A stretch of 64,000 nt of DNA from DATAES01 sp963802415 (GTDB lineage Bacteria > Actinomycetota > Acidimicrobiia > Acidimicrobiales > JACDCH01). Numbering within the stretch: position 1 is the stretch's first letter; every line of letters starts with the position of its first letter. Shown in pieces: positions 39,161 to 47,725 of the stretch. The stretch lies in NCBI GenBank assembly GCA_963802415.1, contig CAWDIH010000001.1:3038001-3102000 (forward strand), read 5' to 3'. The notes beneath the pieces are model-generated. The model made no database searches and had not been told where the DNA came from. It worked only from the letters and a program-made list of their open reading frames with translations. Position numbers and translations under genes: made by a program.

Positions 39161-40558
39161 TCAAAGGCGACCGTCGAGCTTGTCGAGCAACGTGCGGAAT
39201 CGGTCCATCTGTATGGCGACCGGCTCGGGACCGGCTCCGCCGGGCGTCGTCCGGCGCGTCACGGCGACGCCTGGCTCGAGCAGTTCGAGCGCGTCTTCGC
39301 CCAGGTCGGGATGTGACGCCACGAGCTCGGCGAGCGGCACGCGGCGTTCGATCGAGTCACGAACGAGAGCGCCGACGAGCGCGTGCGCCTCACGGAAGGG
39401 CACGCCCCGTTCGACGAGCAGCTCCGCCAAGTCGATTGCCGCCGAGGTGGGGACGTCAGCACTGGCCTGCATGCGCTCGACGACGAACGTCGCGGTCCGA
39501 AGCAGCCCGGTGAGCGCTGGCAACGCGAGCCGGACGGTGTCGAAAGCGTCGAACAGCGGCTCCTTGTCTTCCTGTAGGTCGCGGTTGTACGCCAGCGGCA
39601 GACCTTTGAGCATTGCGAGCACGCCTGTGAGGTGACCGATGAGCCGCCCTGCCTTCCCGCGCACGAGCTCGGCGATGTCCGGGTTCTTCTTCTGCGGGAG
39701 CATCGAGCTGCCGGTTGCGTACGCGTCGGCCAGGACGACGAAGCCGAACTCCTCACTCGACCACATCGCGATCTCCTCGCCGATGCGCGACAGGTGCACG
39801 CCGAGCATCGAGAGGTCGAAGAGCGCCTCGGCAACGAAGTCGCGGTCACTGACCGCGTCGAGCGAGTTCTCGAAGCGTCGAGCGAAGCCGAGGTCGTTGG
39901 CGACACCGTCCGGATCGAGTGGCAGCGACGAGCCTGCCAGCGCGCCGGCGCCGAGCGGCGACACGTCGAGTCGGGTTCGCGACGCGAGCAGCCGGTCGAC
40001 GTCGCGGGCGAGCGCCCAGCCGTGCGCGAGGAGATGATGCGACAACAGCACCGGCTGCGCGCGCTGCATGTGCGTGTAGCCGGGGAGGTACACCGGTCCG
40101 GCTTCGGCGCCACGGTCCACCAGGACGTGCTGCAGATCGAGGACGAGTCGAGCGATCTCCGTGACCGAGCGCTTCGTGTACAAGCGGAGCGCGGTCGCGG
40201 TCTGGTCGTTTCGGCTGCGGCCTGTGTGGAGCTTGGCGCCGGTCGGGCCTGCGAGGTCCGTCACGCGGCGCTCGATCGCCGTGTGGATGTCCTCGTCGGT
40301 CGGCTCGAACGTGAACGTGCCGTCCGCCAGCTCGACCGCGACCTTGTCGAGCGCGCCGAGGATGGCATCGGCTTCCCGCGGCTCGACGATGCCGGCTCGT
40401 ACGAGGCCACGGACGTGGGCCCTGGAACCGGCGAGATCGTCATCTGCGAGCCGACGGTCGAAGTGCAGGCTTTCGGAGAAGGCCAGCAGCTCGGGAGCCG
40501 GTCCGTCCTCGAACCGCCCGTGCCAGAGAGTGGCGCCGCGCTCGTCCTGCTCCTTCAT
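39161..40558 (-). CDS. argH: Argininosuccinate lyase
   Basis: Final step of arginine synthesis. HTGRSRNDQTATALRLY, the conserved TFEPTDEDIHTAIERR and the fumarase-superfamily signature GSSMLPQKKNPDIAELVRGK with the catalytic serine loop are present. Length of 465 aa is normal. ATG 40558 is used; a near-contiguous upstream region is shadow sequence of argG. It follows argG by ten bases, the last gene of the arginine cluster. Confidence 0.96.
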   Translation of the reverse strand: MKEQDERGATLWHGRFEDGPAPELLAFSESLHFDRRLADDDLAGSRAHVRGLVRAGIVEPREADAILGALDKVAVELADGTFTFEPTDEDIHTAIERRVTDLAGPTGAKLHTGRSRNDQTATALRLYTKRSVTEIARLVLDLQHVLVDRGAEAGPVYLPGYTHMQRAQPVLLSHHLLAHGWALARDVDRLLASRTRLDVSPLGAGALAGSSLPLDPDGVANDLGFARRFENSLDAVSDRDFVAEALFDLSMLGVHLSRIGEEIAMWSSEEFGFVVLADAYATGSSMLPQKKNPDIAELVRGKAGRLIGHLTGVLAMLKGLPLAYNRDLQEDKEPLFDAFDTVRLALPALTGLLRTATFVVERMQASADVPTSAAIDLAELLVERGVPFREAHALVGALVRDSIERRVPLAELVASHPDLGEDALELLEPGVAVTRRTTPGGAGPEPVAIQMDRFRTLLDKLDGRL

Positions 40559-40568
40559 GACTATCCCA

Positions 40569-41774
40569 TCATGCGTCGGAGGAGCCTTGCTTGGCTGCCC
40601 AAGTTTCGAGGCCGAGGCCCCACAGGCGCACGAAGCCGGCCGAGTCCTCGTGCCTGAACACGTCGGCCGCGTCGTATGTGGCAAGGCCGTAGTCGTAGAG
40701 GCTGTGGTCGCTGCGCCGCCCCGTGACCTGGCAGGAGCCGGGCTCGAGATGCAGCCGCACCTCGCCCGTGACGAACCGTTGGGTCTCGTCGATGAACGCA
40801 TCGAGCGCCTGGCGCAGGGGCGAGAACCAGAGGCCGTCGTAGACCAGCTCCGCGTACCGGATCTCGAGCCGCTGCTTCTCACGGGCGAGGTCGCGTTCGT
40901 GCGTGATCGACTCGAGATCCGAGTGCGCGGCGATCAACGCGAGGCCGGACGGACACTCGTACGTCTCGCGGCTCTTGATGCCGACACGGCGGTTCTCGAC
41001 CATGTCGAGACGTCCGCAGCCGTACGAACCGACGGTACGGCCGACGCGTTCGATCAGCTCGACCGGACCGGGCTCATCACCGTCGACGGTGACGGGCACG
41101 CCGCGCTCGAAGCCGATGACGAGATCGCGCGGCTCGGTGGCCGTCTGCTTCGTCAAGGACCACACGCCTGGTGGCGGGACCCGCCACGGATCCTCCATCT
41201 CGCCGCACTCGATGGCACGACCCCAGAGGTTGTCGTCGATCGAGTACAGCTTCTCTTTGGTCGCGGTGATCGGGATGCCGTGGTCGTAGGCGTAGAGGAT
41301 GCAGTCCTCTCGTGTCATGCCCCACGACCGCACCGGTGCGACCACGTCGAGGTCCGGCGCGAGCGCGCGCGTCGAGACCTCGAACCGGACCTGGTCGTTC
41401 CCTTTGCCCGTGCATCCGTGCGCGACCCCGTCAGCGCCGTGGTGCCGGGCCGCGTCGACGAGGTGCTTGACGATCAACGGCCGCGACAGCGCTGACACCA
41501 AGGGGTAGCGCCCCTCGTACAGCGCGTTCGCCTTGAGGGCGGGGACGAGAAAGTCACGGGCGAACTCGTCGCGGGCGTCGTCCACGATGCACTCGACGGC
41601 GCCGGCCGCTTCGGCGCGCGTCCGGATCGTGGTCTCGTCGATCGACCCGCCGTCCTGGCCGACGTTGACCGCGAGCGCGATCACCTCGACGCCGAGGTTG
41701 TCGATCATCCACCGCACGGCGACCGATGTGTCCAGTCCTCCGCTGTACGCCAACACGACCCGCTTGGGCATCAC
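40569..41774 (-). CDS. argG: Argininosuccinate synthase
   Basis: ATP-dependent joining of citrulline and aspartate. The PP-loop is VLAYSGGLDTSVAVRW, and GCTGKGNDQVRFE and ITREDC-like MTREDCILYAYDHGIPI are conserved. Length is 401 aa. Start is the GTG at 41774 or the following ATG at 41771. A 76-bp gap with a palindromic repeat separates it from argR, the only sizeable gap inside argC-to-argH besides argB-argD. Confidence 0.96.
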   Translation of the reverse strand: MMPKRVVLAYSGGLDTSVAVRWMIDNLGVEVIALAVNVGQDGGSIDETTIRTRAEAAGAVECIVDDARDEFARDFLVPALKANALYEGRYPLVSALSRPLIVKHLVDAARHHGADGVAHGCTGKGNDQVRFEVSTRALAPDLDVVAPVRSWGMTREDCILYAYDHGIPITATKEKLYSIDDNLWGRAIECGEMEDPWRVPPPGVWSLTKQTATEPRDLVIGFERGVPVTVDGDEPGPVELIERVGRTVGSYGCGRLDMVENRRVGIKSRETYECPSGLALIAAHSDLESITHERDLAREKQRLEIRYAELVYDGLWFSPLRQALDAFIDETQRFVTGEVRLHLEPGSCQVTGRRSDHSLYDYGLATYDAADVFRHEDSAGFVRLWGLGLETWAAKQGSSDA

Positions 41775-41789
41775 GCACTCCGTCCATTT

Positions 41790-41843
41790 GCGTTTCGGCG
41801 TGCATCAGGCACACGGGATGTAGCTAATGCACGCAATTTCGAG
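41790..41843 (-). repeat. Palindromic intergenic repeat, copy A (argR-argG gap)
   Basis: GCGTGCAT (41798-41805) and ATGCACGC (41827-41834) form an 8-bp inverted repeat with a 21-base loop. The outer parts TTCGGCGT and ATGCACGCAATTTCGAG recur at 56398-56450 with the same 25-base spacing. It could be an ArgR-independent terminator, an attenuator or a small dispersed repeat. The gap may also hold an ArgR operator, but no clear ARG box is seen. Confidence 0.6.
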
Positions 41844-41850
41844 AACGGGG

Positions 41851-42336
41851 TCACAGGCCGGCCAGTTCGCTGAGGCGGTTGGCCATCTTGGCGCCGCTCG
41901 TGCGTTCCGCGACGACCACGAGAATGGTGTCGTCGCCGGCGACCGTCCCGAGGACGCCGTTCATCCCGGCGCGGTCGATGGCGGAGCCGACGACGTGCGC
42001 GGAGCCGGGAGGGGTCCGCAGCACGACGAGGTTGTGCGAGTGCGCCACCTCGACGACCCAGTCGCCGAGCACGCGCCGCAAGTGGTCCTCGGGCGTGCGC
42101 TGCTCCTTGGGCAGGTCCGGGATGGCGTAGACGCTGTCGCCCCCCGCCGCCCGGACCTTGATCGCGCTGAGCTCTTCGAGATCGCGGGACACGGTGGCCT
42201 GCGTCGCGATCACCCCGTCGCCGCGCAGCAACTCGATCAGTTGGCCCTGGCTCGTGACCGCGTGCTGCTCGAGAAGTCGGGCGATGCGATGCTGCCGCTG
42301 CTGCTTGGCCAGTCGCGGTGCGCCATTGCTGCTCAT
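41851..42336 (-). CDS. argR: Arginine repressor
   Basis: A 161-aa ArgR. The winged-helix N-domain has HRIARLLEQHAVTSQGQLIELL and ATQATVSRDLEELSAIKV, the recognition helix. The C-domain with the arginine-binding and trimerisation motif GTVAGDDTILVV is present. ATG 42336 overlaps the argF stop (ATGA). Frames upstream of this ATG are argF shadow. ArgR with arginine is expected to bind the two boxes before argC. Confidence 0.95.
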   Translation of the reverse strand: MSSNGAPRLAKQQRQHRIARLLEQHAVTSQGQLIELLRGDGVIATQATVSRDLEELSAIKVRAAGGDSVYAIPDLPKEQRTPEDHLRRVLGDWVVEVAHSHNLVVLRTPPGSAHVVGSAIDRAGMNGVLGTVAGDDTILVVVAERTSGAKMANRLSELAGL

Positions 42337-43229
42337 CGCCGATTCATCTCCGCCAGCCACGCCAGCAGACCACGGAAGCTGTGCATCCGGTTGTGTGCCT
42401 GCTCGAAGATCCGGCTGCGAGGTCCGTCCACCACGGATGCGGTCGCCTCCTCGCCTCGGTGCACCGGCAGGCAATGCATGAAGATCGCGTGCGGATCGGC
42501 AGCCTCCATCACCCGATCGTCGACCTGGAAGCCCTCGAATGCCCTCGACCGTTGCTCGCTCTCCGCCTCGAACCCCATCGACGTCCAGACGTCGGTGTGC
42601 ACGGCGTCGGCATCCTTCGCTGCTTCGTCAGGATGTGTCGTGACGAAAGGGACGCATCCGAGCGCGGCAAGACGATCGAGATCGACGTCGGTGGGACCGA
42701 ACCCGGGCGGACAGGCCAACCGCACACTCATGCCGCTCATCGCCGCCCCGAGTGCCAGCGAGCGCCCCACGTTGTTGTAGTCGCCGACGTAGCAGACGGT
42801 CCGTCCCGCGAGCGGGCCGACTTGTTGGCGCATCGTGAGCAGGTCGGCGATCGCCTGGCAGGGATGGGCGGCGTCGGACAGCAGGTTGACGATCGGCAGG
42901 GCGTTCGGCGCCGCGAGGGCTTCGACGTCTTCGTGGTCGAAGACGCGAGCGCCCATGACGGCGTGGTAGCCGGCAAGCACCTGCGCGATATCGCTCCAGG
43001 GCTCGCGTGCCCCCGGGTCGATCTCGTCGCGCTTCATGGTCACCGGGTGTCCGCCGAGTTGGACGACTGCCATCTCGCACGAATGGCGCGTCCGCAGCGA
43101 CGGCTTCGCGAAGTACAGCGCCACACCCTTGCCCCGCAGCACTTGGCCGAGATCAGGCTGCTCCGCGCGGTCGAGGACGTCCACCAACTCGTCCGGCGAC
43201 AGGTCGTCGACGTCGAGGAAGTGCCTCAT
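42333..43229 (-). CDS. argF: Ornithine carbamoyltransferase
   Basis: Makes citrulline from ornithine and carbamoyl phosphate. HPCQAIADLLT and MHCLPVHRGEE are the ornithine-type signatures. The carbamoyl-phosphate loop is KPSLRTRHS instead of the commoner STRTR, a variant also seen in some acetylornithine enzymes, but the genomic context with argJ argues for the ordinary substrate. Length is 298 aa. ATG 43229 overlaps the argD stop (ATGA). Confidence 0.93.
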   Translation of the reverse strand: MRHFLDVDDLSPDELVDVLDRAEQPDLGQVLRGKGVALYFAKPSLRTRHSCEMAVVQLGGHPVTMKRDEIDPGAREPWSDIAQVLAGYHAVMGARVFDHEDVEALAAPNALPIVNLLSDAAHPCQAIADLLTMRQQVGPLAGRTVCYVGDYNNVGRSLALGAAMSGMSVRLACPPGFGPTDVDLDRLAALGCVPFVTTHPDEAAKDADAVHTDVWTSMGFEAESEQRSRAFEGFQVDDRVMEAADPHAIFMHCLPVHRGEEATASVVDGPRSRIFEQAHNRMHSFRGLLAWLAEMNRR

Positions 43230-44389
43230 GTGGACGTCGTTCCGCTCGCCAGCACCTTGCCCAGGATCGCCACTGCTTCGTCGATCTCGCTGCCGGTCAC
43301 GGTGAACGGCGGCGCGAAGCGCAACGCAGTCGGCGTGACCGCATTGACGACGAGACCGGCAGCGAGACAGTCCGCCGTGACCTGGCGCGCGTCCCGTCCC
43401 TCCTCGAGTTGCGCGGCGATGAGCAGGCCCATTCCCCGCACATCGGCGACACCGTCGAGTTCGGACAGCGCTCCTGCGAGGTGTTCGCCGGCATCACGCG
43501 CGCGTGCCGGCGCATCGATGCGCTCCATCTCCGCGAGCACCGCCCTCGCCGTCGCAGTGGCCAGTGGCTGGCCGCCGAATGTCGTCGCGTGGTCACCGGG
43601 CTCGAAGACTCCGGCCACGTCGGCACGAGCCCAGCACGCGCCGATCGGCAGACCGTTGCCCAGCGCCTTCGCCAACGTCACGACGTCCGGCTGCACGCCG
43701 TAGTGCTGGAAGCCGAACCACCGGCCCGTACGACCGAGTCCCGTCTGCACCTCGTCGAGCATGAACAGGATGCCGCGCTCGTCGCACAGGCGACGGACCG
43801 CGTCGAGGTACTGCTGCGACGCGGGGTTCACGCCGCCTTCGCCTTGCACCGGTTCGAGCAGCACGGCGGCCACGGACGGGTCGAGTGCGGCCTCGAGGGC
43901 ATCGACGTCGTCCCAAGGCACATGGCGGAAACCCTCGGGTAGCGGTTGGAACGGTTCGTGCTTCTGCGGCTGACCCGTCGCATGCAGCGTCGCCAGCGTG
44001 CGGCCGTGGAACGATCCGTAGGCGCTGATCACGACGTGGCGGCCGCGTCCTCCGAACTTGCGGGCGAGTTTGATGGCACATTCGTTAGCTTCTGCGCCGG
44101 AGTTGCAGAAGAAGACGAATCCGTCGCCGGCGTCGATCAAGCGGTCGAGCGCGGCGGCGACGTCTTCGCCCGGCTCGGTGGCGAACAGGTTGGAGACGTG
44201 CAGCAACGTCCGCGCCTGCGCGTCGATGGCGTCGGCGATCACCGGGTTCGCGTGTCCGAGGGACGTCACTGCGAGACCGCAGAGGAAGTCGAGATACTCG
44301 TTGCCGTCCGTGTCCCACAACCGTGTGCCATCGCCGCGTACGAACGTCACGGGTTGCGGCGGGTACGTCGACATGAGATGTGAGCTCAC
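43226..44389 (-). CDS. argD: Acetylornithine aminotransferase
   Basis: PLP enzyme of class III. FFCNSGAEANECAIKLARK, the PLP-phosphate HGRTLATLHATGQ, MLDEVQTGLGRTG and the Schiff-base lysine in TLAKALGNGLPIG are present. The GTG at 44389 is preferred over ATG 44374 because AAGGAGG lies ten bases upstream, the strongest ribosome-binding site in the arginine cluster. That site directly adjoins the dispersed repeat at 44405. Length is 387 aa. Confidence 0.95.
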   Translation of the reverse strand: MSSHLMSTYPPQPVTFVRGDGTRLWDTDGNEYLDFLCGLAVTSLGHANPVIADAIDAQARTLLHVSNLFATEPGEDVAAALDRLIDAGDGFVFFCNSGAEANECAIKLARKFGGRGRHVVISAYGSFHGRTLATLHATGQPQKHEPFQPLPEGFRHVPWDDVDALEAALDPSVAAVLLEPVQGEGGVNPASQQYLDAVRRLCDERGILFMLDEVQTGLGRTGRWFGFQHYGVQPDVVTLAKALGNGLPIGACWARADVAGVFEPGDHATTFGGQPLATATARAVLAEMERIDAPARARDAGEHLAGALSELDGVADVRGMGLLIAAQLEEGRDARQVTADCLAAGLVVNAVTPTALRFAPPFTVTGSEIDEAVAILGKVLASGTTST

Positions 44390-44404
44390 AGCTGCGGATC
44401 CTCC

Positions 44405-44471
44405 TTTCCGTGGGGGCTCCGCCCCCCAGACCCCAACGCAGCCGGCTCCCTGGCGGTCGCTCGACTGCGGA
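44405..44471 (-). repeat. Single dispersed copy of the 81-bp array unit
   Basis: About 62 bp nearly identical (a few mismatches and one extra G) to the unit tandemly repeated at 37007-37573, here in the opposite orientation between argB and argD. It includes the GGGGGC-GGA-GCCCCC hairpin and CCGCCAGGGAGCCGGCTGCG. Beyond it lies the repetitive GCGAGCGAAGCGAGC tail after argB. It shows that the array unit derives from an intergenic element of this genome. Confidence 0.9.
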
Positions 44472-44499
44472 TGTGTCGGCGCGGGCTCGCTTCGCTCGC

Positions 44500-45375
44500 T
44501 CACGCCGACTCCTCCCGAATCATCGTCCCGATCCCTTCGTCCGTGAACAACTCGAGCAACAGCACGTGTGGAATGCGGCCGTCGAGGATGTGCGCGGACC
44601 GCACACCGCGCTCGACCGCGTGCACACATGCGGCGATCTTCGGGATCATGCCCCCGGTGAGCGAACCGCTGTCGATCAAGGCCTGCAGCTCCTTCGGAGT
44701 GATGCGACTGATCAACGACGACGGATCGCCGGCATCGTGCAGCAGTCCCTCCACATCGGTCAAGTAGACGATCTTCTCGGCGTTGACGGCCTCGGCGATC
44801 GCGCCCGCGACCGTGTCGGCGTTGATGTTGTACGCCTGCCCGGCCTCGTCCGTTCCGATGGTCGAAACGACGGGAATGAGATCCTCGGCGAGCAGGCGGT
44901 GCAGGATCGCCGGATTCACTGCGTCGACGTCGCCCACGAAGCCGAGCTCGGGATCGCGGGCGGTGGCGAGGATGAGGCCGCCGTCCTCGCCGCTGAGGCC
45001 GATGGCGAGCGGGCCGTGCACGTTGACCGCCGAGACGATGTCGCGGTTGATCTTGCCGACGAGCACCATGCGCGCTACATCCAAACTGTCCGCGTTGGTC
45101 ACTCGCAGGCCGTCCCGGAACTCGGGCACCATGCCCAACCGGTCCATGAGGGCGCTGATCTGCGGACCCCCGCCGTGGACGACGACGGGGTGCAGTCCGA
45201 CCGAGCGCATCAGCACGACGTCCTGCGCGAACTTGCGGGCGAGGTTGTCGTCGGTCATGGCGTTGCCGCCGTACTTCACGACGACGGTCGTACCTCTGAA
45301 GCGACGGATGTACGGAAGCGCCTCGACCAGGATCTCGGCGCGCGCTCCGGCGTCGAGCTCGGACACCTTGGTCAC
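44500..45375 (-). CDS. argB: Acetylglutamate kinase
   Basis: Second step of arginine synthesis and the usual feedback target. VVVKYGGNAMTDDNLA, VVVHGGGPQISALMDRLG, YNINADTVAGAIAEAV and YLTDVEGLL are family motifs. The GTG at 45375 overlaps the argJ stop (GTGA). Length is 291 aa. The long C-terminal RSAHILDGRIPHVLLLELFT matches arginine-sensitive kinases. Confidence 0.96.
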   Translation of the reverse strand: MTKVSELDAGARAEILVEALPYIRRFRGTTVVVKYGGNAMTDDNLARKFAQDVVLMRSVGLHPVVVHGGGPQISALMDRLGMVPEFRDGLRVTNADSLDVARMVLVGKINRDIVSAVNVHGPLAIGLSGEDGGLILATARDPELGFVGDVDAVNPAILHRLLAEDLIPVVSTIGTDEAGQAYNINADTVAGAIAEAVNAEKIVYLTDVEGLLHDAGDPSSLISRITPKELQALIDSGSLTGGMIPKIAACVHAVERGVRSAHILDGRIPHVLLLELFTDEGIGTMIREESA

Positions 45376-46529
45376 GACGTCCCCATGTTCTCGTCGATGT
45401 AGGCGTGGCTGAGGTCGTTGGTGTGCACGTGGTATCGGTGTGTGCCGGCGCCGAGCTTGCACGTGAGCGTGAACTCGGGACGGGCCGCAACCGGCGACGC
45501 GTTCGCGCCAGTCGGCGCGAGACCTCTCGAGACGACCACGTCGTCGTACGCGATGGTCACTCGCTCGGTGTCCATCGCGACGTTTGCGACACCGAGCTCG
45601 GACAGCACGCGGCCCCAGTACGGATCCGAGCCGTAGAAGCTGGACTTCACGAGAAGACTCGCGGCCAGCTTGCGGGTCGCGCGTTCGGCCTCGTCCACCG
45701 TTCTGGCCTCGTCGACCAGGATCGTCACGACCTTGGTGTGGCCCTCGGCATCGCGCACCATCTGCATGGCGAGCGACCCGCAGGCCTCCTCGAGCGCGGC
45801 AACGAACGCTCTGTGGTCGGGCGCGCCGGCGACGCCGTTGGCGAGGAGCACGACGGTGTCGTTGGTGCTCGTACAGCCGTCCACGACGATGCGATTGAAC
45901 GAGTGCGCGACGGCGTTGCCGAGCATCGCCTGGAGCGAAGCAGGTTCGAGCGCAGCGTCGGTGGTGAGAACGGCGAGCATCGTCGCCATGTTGGGCGCGA
46001 GCATCGCTGCGCCCTTGGCCATGCCTCCGATGATCCAGCCTGCTCCTTGGATGACGGTCTGCTTCGGCACCGTGTCGGTCGTCATGATGGCTCGGGCCGC
46101 GGCTCGACCAGCGCGTTCGCCGCCCATGCGTGCCTGCGCCAGGTCGGGGATGCCTCGTTGCAAAGATGCGAGGTCGAGTGGGATGCCGATCAACCCCGTT
46201 GAACACACCAGGACGTCGTCCGGCGCGCACCCGAGTTCCTTCGCGGTGAGGGCGCACATCTCGTGCGCGACGTCGACGTCGTCGCCCGTTGCGCAGTTCG
46301 CGTTGCCGCTGTTGAGCACGACCGCGCTGGCGCGGCCCCCGGTCGCGCGCAGATGATGTTTCGAGATCCGAACAGGTCCGGCGCACGCGAGGTTCTGCGT
46401 GAACACGCCGGCGGCAGGCACCGGTTCGCCGTCAGACGTCGCCACCAGTGACAGGTCGGGATCCCCGGACTCCTTGATCCCGCAGTGCAGTCCTGCCGCC
46501 ACGAAGCCTGCAGGCGCCGTGACGCTCAT
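45372..46529 (-). CDS. argJ: Glutamate N-acetyltransferase / ornithine acetyltransferase
   Basis: Recycles the acetyl group from acetylornithine to glutamate. The self-cleavage site is in NMATMLAVLTTDA, where threonine becomes the nucleophile after autoproteolysis. VLNSGNANCATG and GCTSTNDTVVLLANG are also diagnostic. Length is 385 aa. ATG 46529 overlaps the argC stop (TGATG). Its presence means the pathway uses the cyclic acetyl route. Confidence 0.96.
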   Translation of the reverse strand: MSVTAPAGFVAAGLHCGIKESGDPDLSLVATSDGEPVPAAGVFTQNLACAGPVRISKHHLRATGGRASAVVLNSGNANCATGDDVDVAHEMCALTAKELGCAPDDVLVCSTGLIGIPLDLASLQRGIPDLAQARMGGERAGRAAARAIMTTDTVPKQTVIQGAGWIIGGMAKGAAMLAPNMATMLAVLTTDAALEPASLQAMLGNAVAHSFNRIVVDGCTSTNDTVVLLANGVAGAPDHRAFVAALEEACGSLAMQMVRDAEGHTKVVTILVDEARTVDEAERATRKLAASLLVKSSFYGSDPYWGRVLSELGVANVAMDTERVTIAYDDVVVSRGLAPTGANASPVAARPEFTLTCKLGAGTHRYHVHTNDLSHAYIDENMGTS

Positions 46530-47536
46530 CAGGGGTACACGCCGACTGCGGTGAGGCCGGCTGTCTCCGGCAGGCCGAGGGAGAGGTTTGCGCACTGCAC
46601 CGCCTGGCCACTGGCGCCCTTGACAAGGTTGTCGATGGCGCACAGCGAGACGACCCAGCCGGTGCGGTCGTCGGCTCTCGCGGTGACGTGGGCCGCATTC
46701 GACCCCAGGGTCGCCTTCGTCGACGGCGAGCCCTCGCTCACGACCACGAAGGGTTCGTCGTCGTACGCGGCGTGCAACGTGTCGAGGACCTCGTCCGTGG
46801 TGACCTTGCTCGTGGGTCGGGCGTAGCAGGTCGCGAGGATCCCCCGGTTCATCGGCGCGAGATGAGGCGTGAAGAGCACCTGCGCGCCGAGGCTCTGTTC
46901 GATCTCCGCGGTGTGTCGGTGGTCGAGCAGCCCGTATGCGACGAAGTCCTCGTCCGTCCCGCAGAACGGGTACTTGTCGCGGCCCGCGCCGGAAACGCCG
47001 CTGGCGGCGTCGACAATGATGCTCTCGGTCCCGATGATGTCGGCGCGGAGCAACGGCGCGAGCGCCAACGTGGCCGCCGTCGGATAACAGCCTGGCGCGG
47101 CCACGAGGCTGGCGGACGCAATCGAGTCACGATGCAGCTCGGGCAGGCCGTACACGAAGTCCGCCAGGAGGTGGGGCGCGTGGTGCTCCTCGCCGTACCA
47201 CAGCGCGTACACGGCCGGGTCGCTGAGGCGAAAGTCGGCGGCGAGGTCGACGACGTGCTTCACACGCGTACGCAGCTCGGGGATCACCTCTTGGGACGCG
47301 CCGTGAGGCAACCCGCAGAACACGAAGTCGAGTCCGTCGGCGGAGCCGGGTGCATAGGGCTCGAACGCGAGCGACGGATAGGCCGGCGCCAGACTCGGAT
47401 ACAGGTCGGCGACCTTCATGCCCGCTCGAGTGTCTCCGGTGGCCAGCTCGACGGTCAGGTCCGGATGTCCGGCACACAGGCGCAGCAGCTCCGCCCCCGT
47501 GAACCCGGACGCTCCGACGATCCCGACACTGACCAT
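46529..47536 (-). CDS. argC: N-acetyl-gamma-glutamyl-phosphate reductase
   Basis: Third step of arginine synthesis and first gene of the cluster. VGIVGASGFTGAELLRL is the NADP-binding motif, APGCYPTAATLAL carries the catalytic cysteine, and HLAPMNRGILATCYA is conserved. Length is 335 aa. ATG 47536 has TAACCT exactly six bases upstream, so the mRNA is probably leaderless. The ARG boxes lie directly upstream. Confidence 0.96.
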   Translation of the reverse strand: MVSVGIVGASGFTGAELLRLCAGHPDLTVELATGDTRAGMKVADLYPSLAPAYPSLAFEPYAPGSADGLDFVFCGLPHGASQEVIPELRTRVKHVVDLAADFRLSDPAVYALWYGEEHHAPHLLADFVYGLPELHRDSIASASLVAAPGCYPTAATLALAPLLRADIIGTESIIVDAASGVSGAGRDKYPFCGTDEDFVAYGLLDHRHTAEIEQSLGAQVLFTPHLAPMNRGILATCYARPTSKVTTDEVLDTLHAAYDDEPFVVVSEGSPSTKATLGSNAAHVTARADDRTGWVVSLCAIDNLVKGASGQAVQCANLSLGLPETAGLTAVGVYP

Positions 47537-47542
47537 CCGTGG

Positions 47543-47586
47543 AGGTTAGCGCAGGTCCTGCATGATCATGCAAGCGCTTGAATGAT
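47543..47586 (-). promoter_or_regulatory. argC promoter with two ARG boxes
   Basis: Two palindromic cores, TGCATGATCATGCA (47550-47563) and TGAATGATCATGCG (47570-47583), are centred 20 bp apart, close to the usual ArgR spacing. A TTGCAT -35-like hexamer lies within the first box, and the -10 box TAACCT (47548-47543) follows. Binding of ArgR would cover the promoter, giving arginine repression of argCJBDFRGH. Confidence 0.7.
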
Positions 47587-47609
47587 CATGCGCCCACGAA
47601 GCCGGGCGA

Positions 47610-47656
47610 TCGCACGTGCATAGACGTGTCGTTTTGACATGCAGATGCACGTGCGA
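47610..47656. repeat. 47-bp inverted repeat between the flippase and argC
   Basis: Perfect 12-bp arms TCGCACGTGCAT and ATGCACGTGCGA, with further imperfect pairing (TGTC/GACA) and a short loop. It lies after the stop codon of the flippase gene (47726) and before the argC operator. No T-run is present. Probably a terminator for the flippase operon, although an operator is possible; the arm core GTGCAT/ATGCAC recalls the repeat at 41790. Confidence 0.7.
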
Positions 47657-47725
47657 CCCCGGCATTCGTGGCGTCAGTCCTGGAGACGCCGGCGTCGGAG
47701 ACACAGCGCTCGGAGCCGAGCGAAA

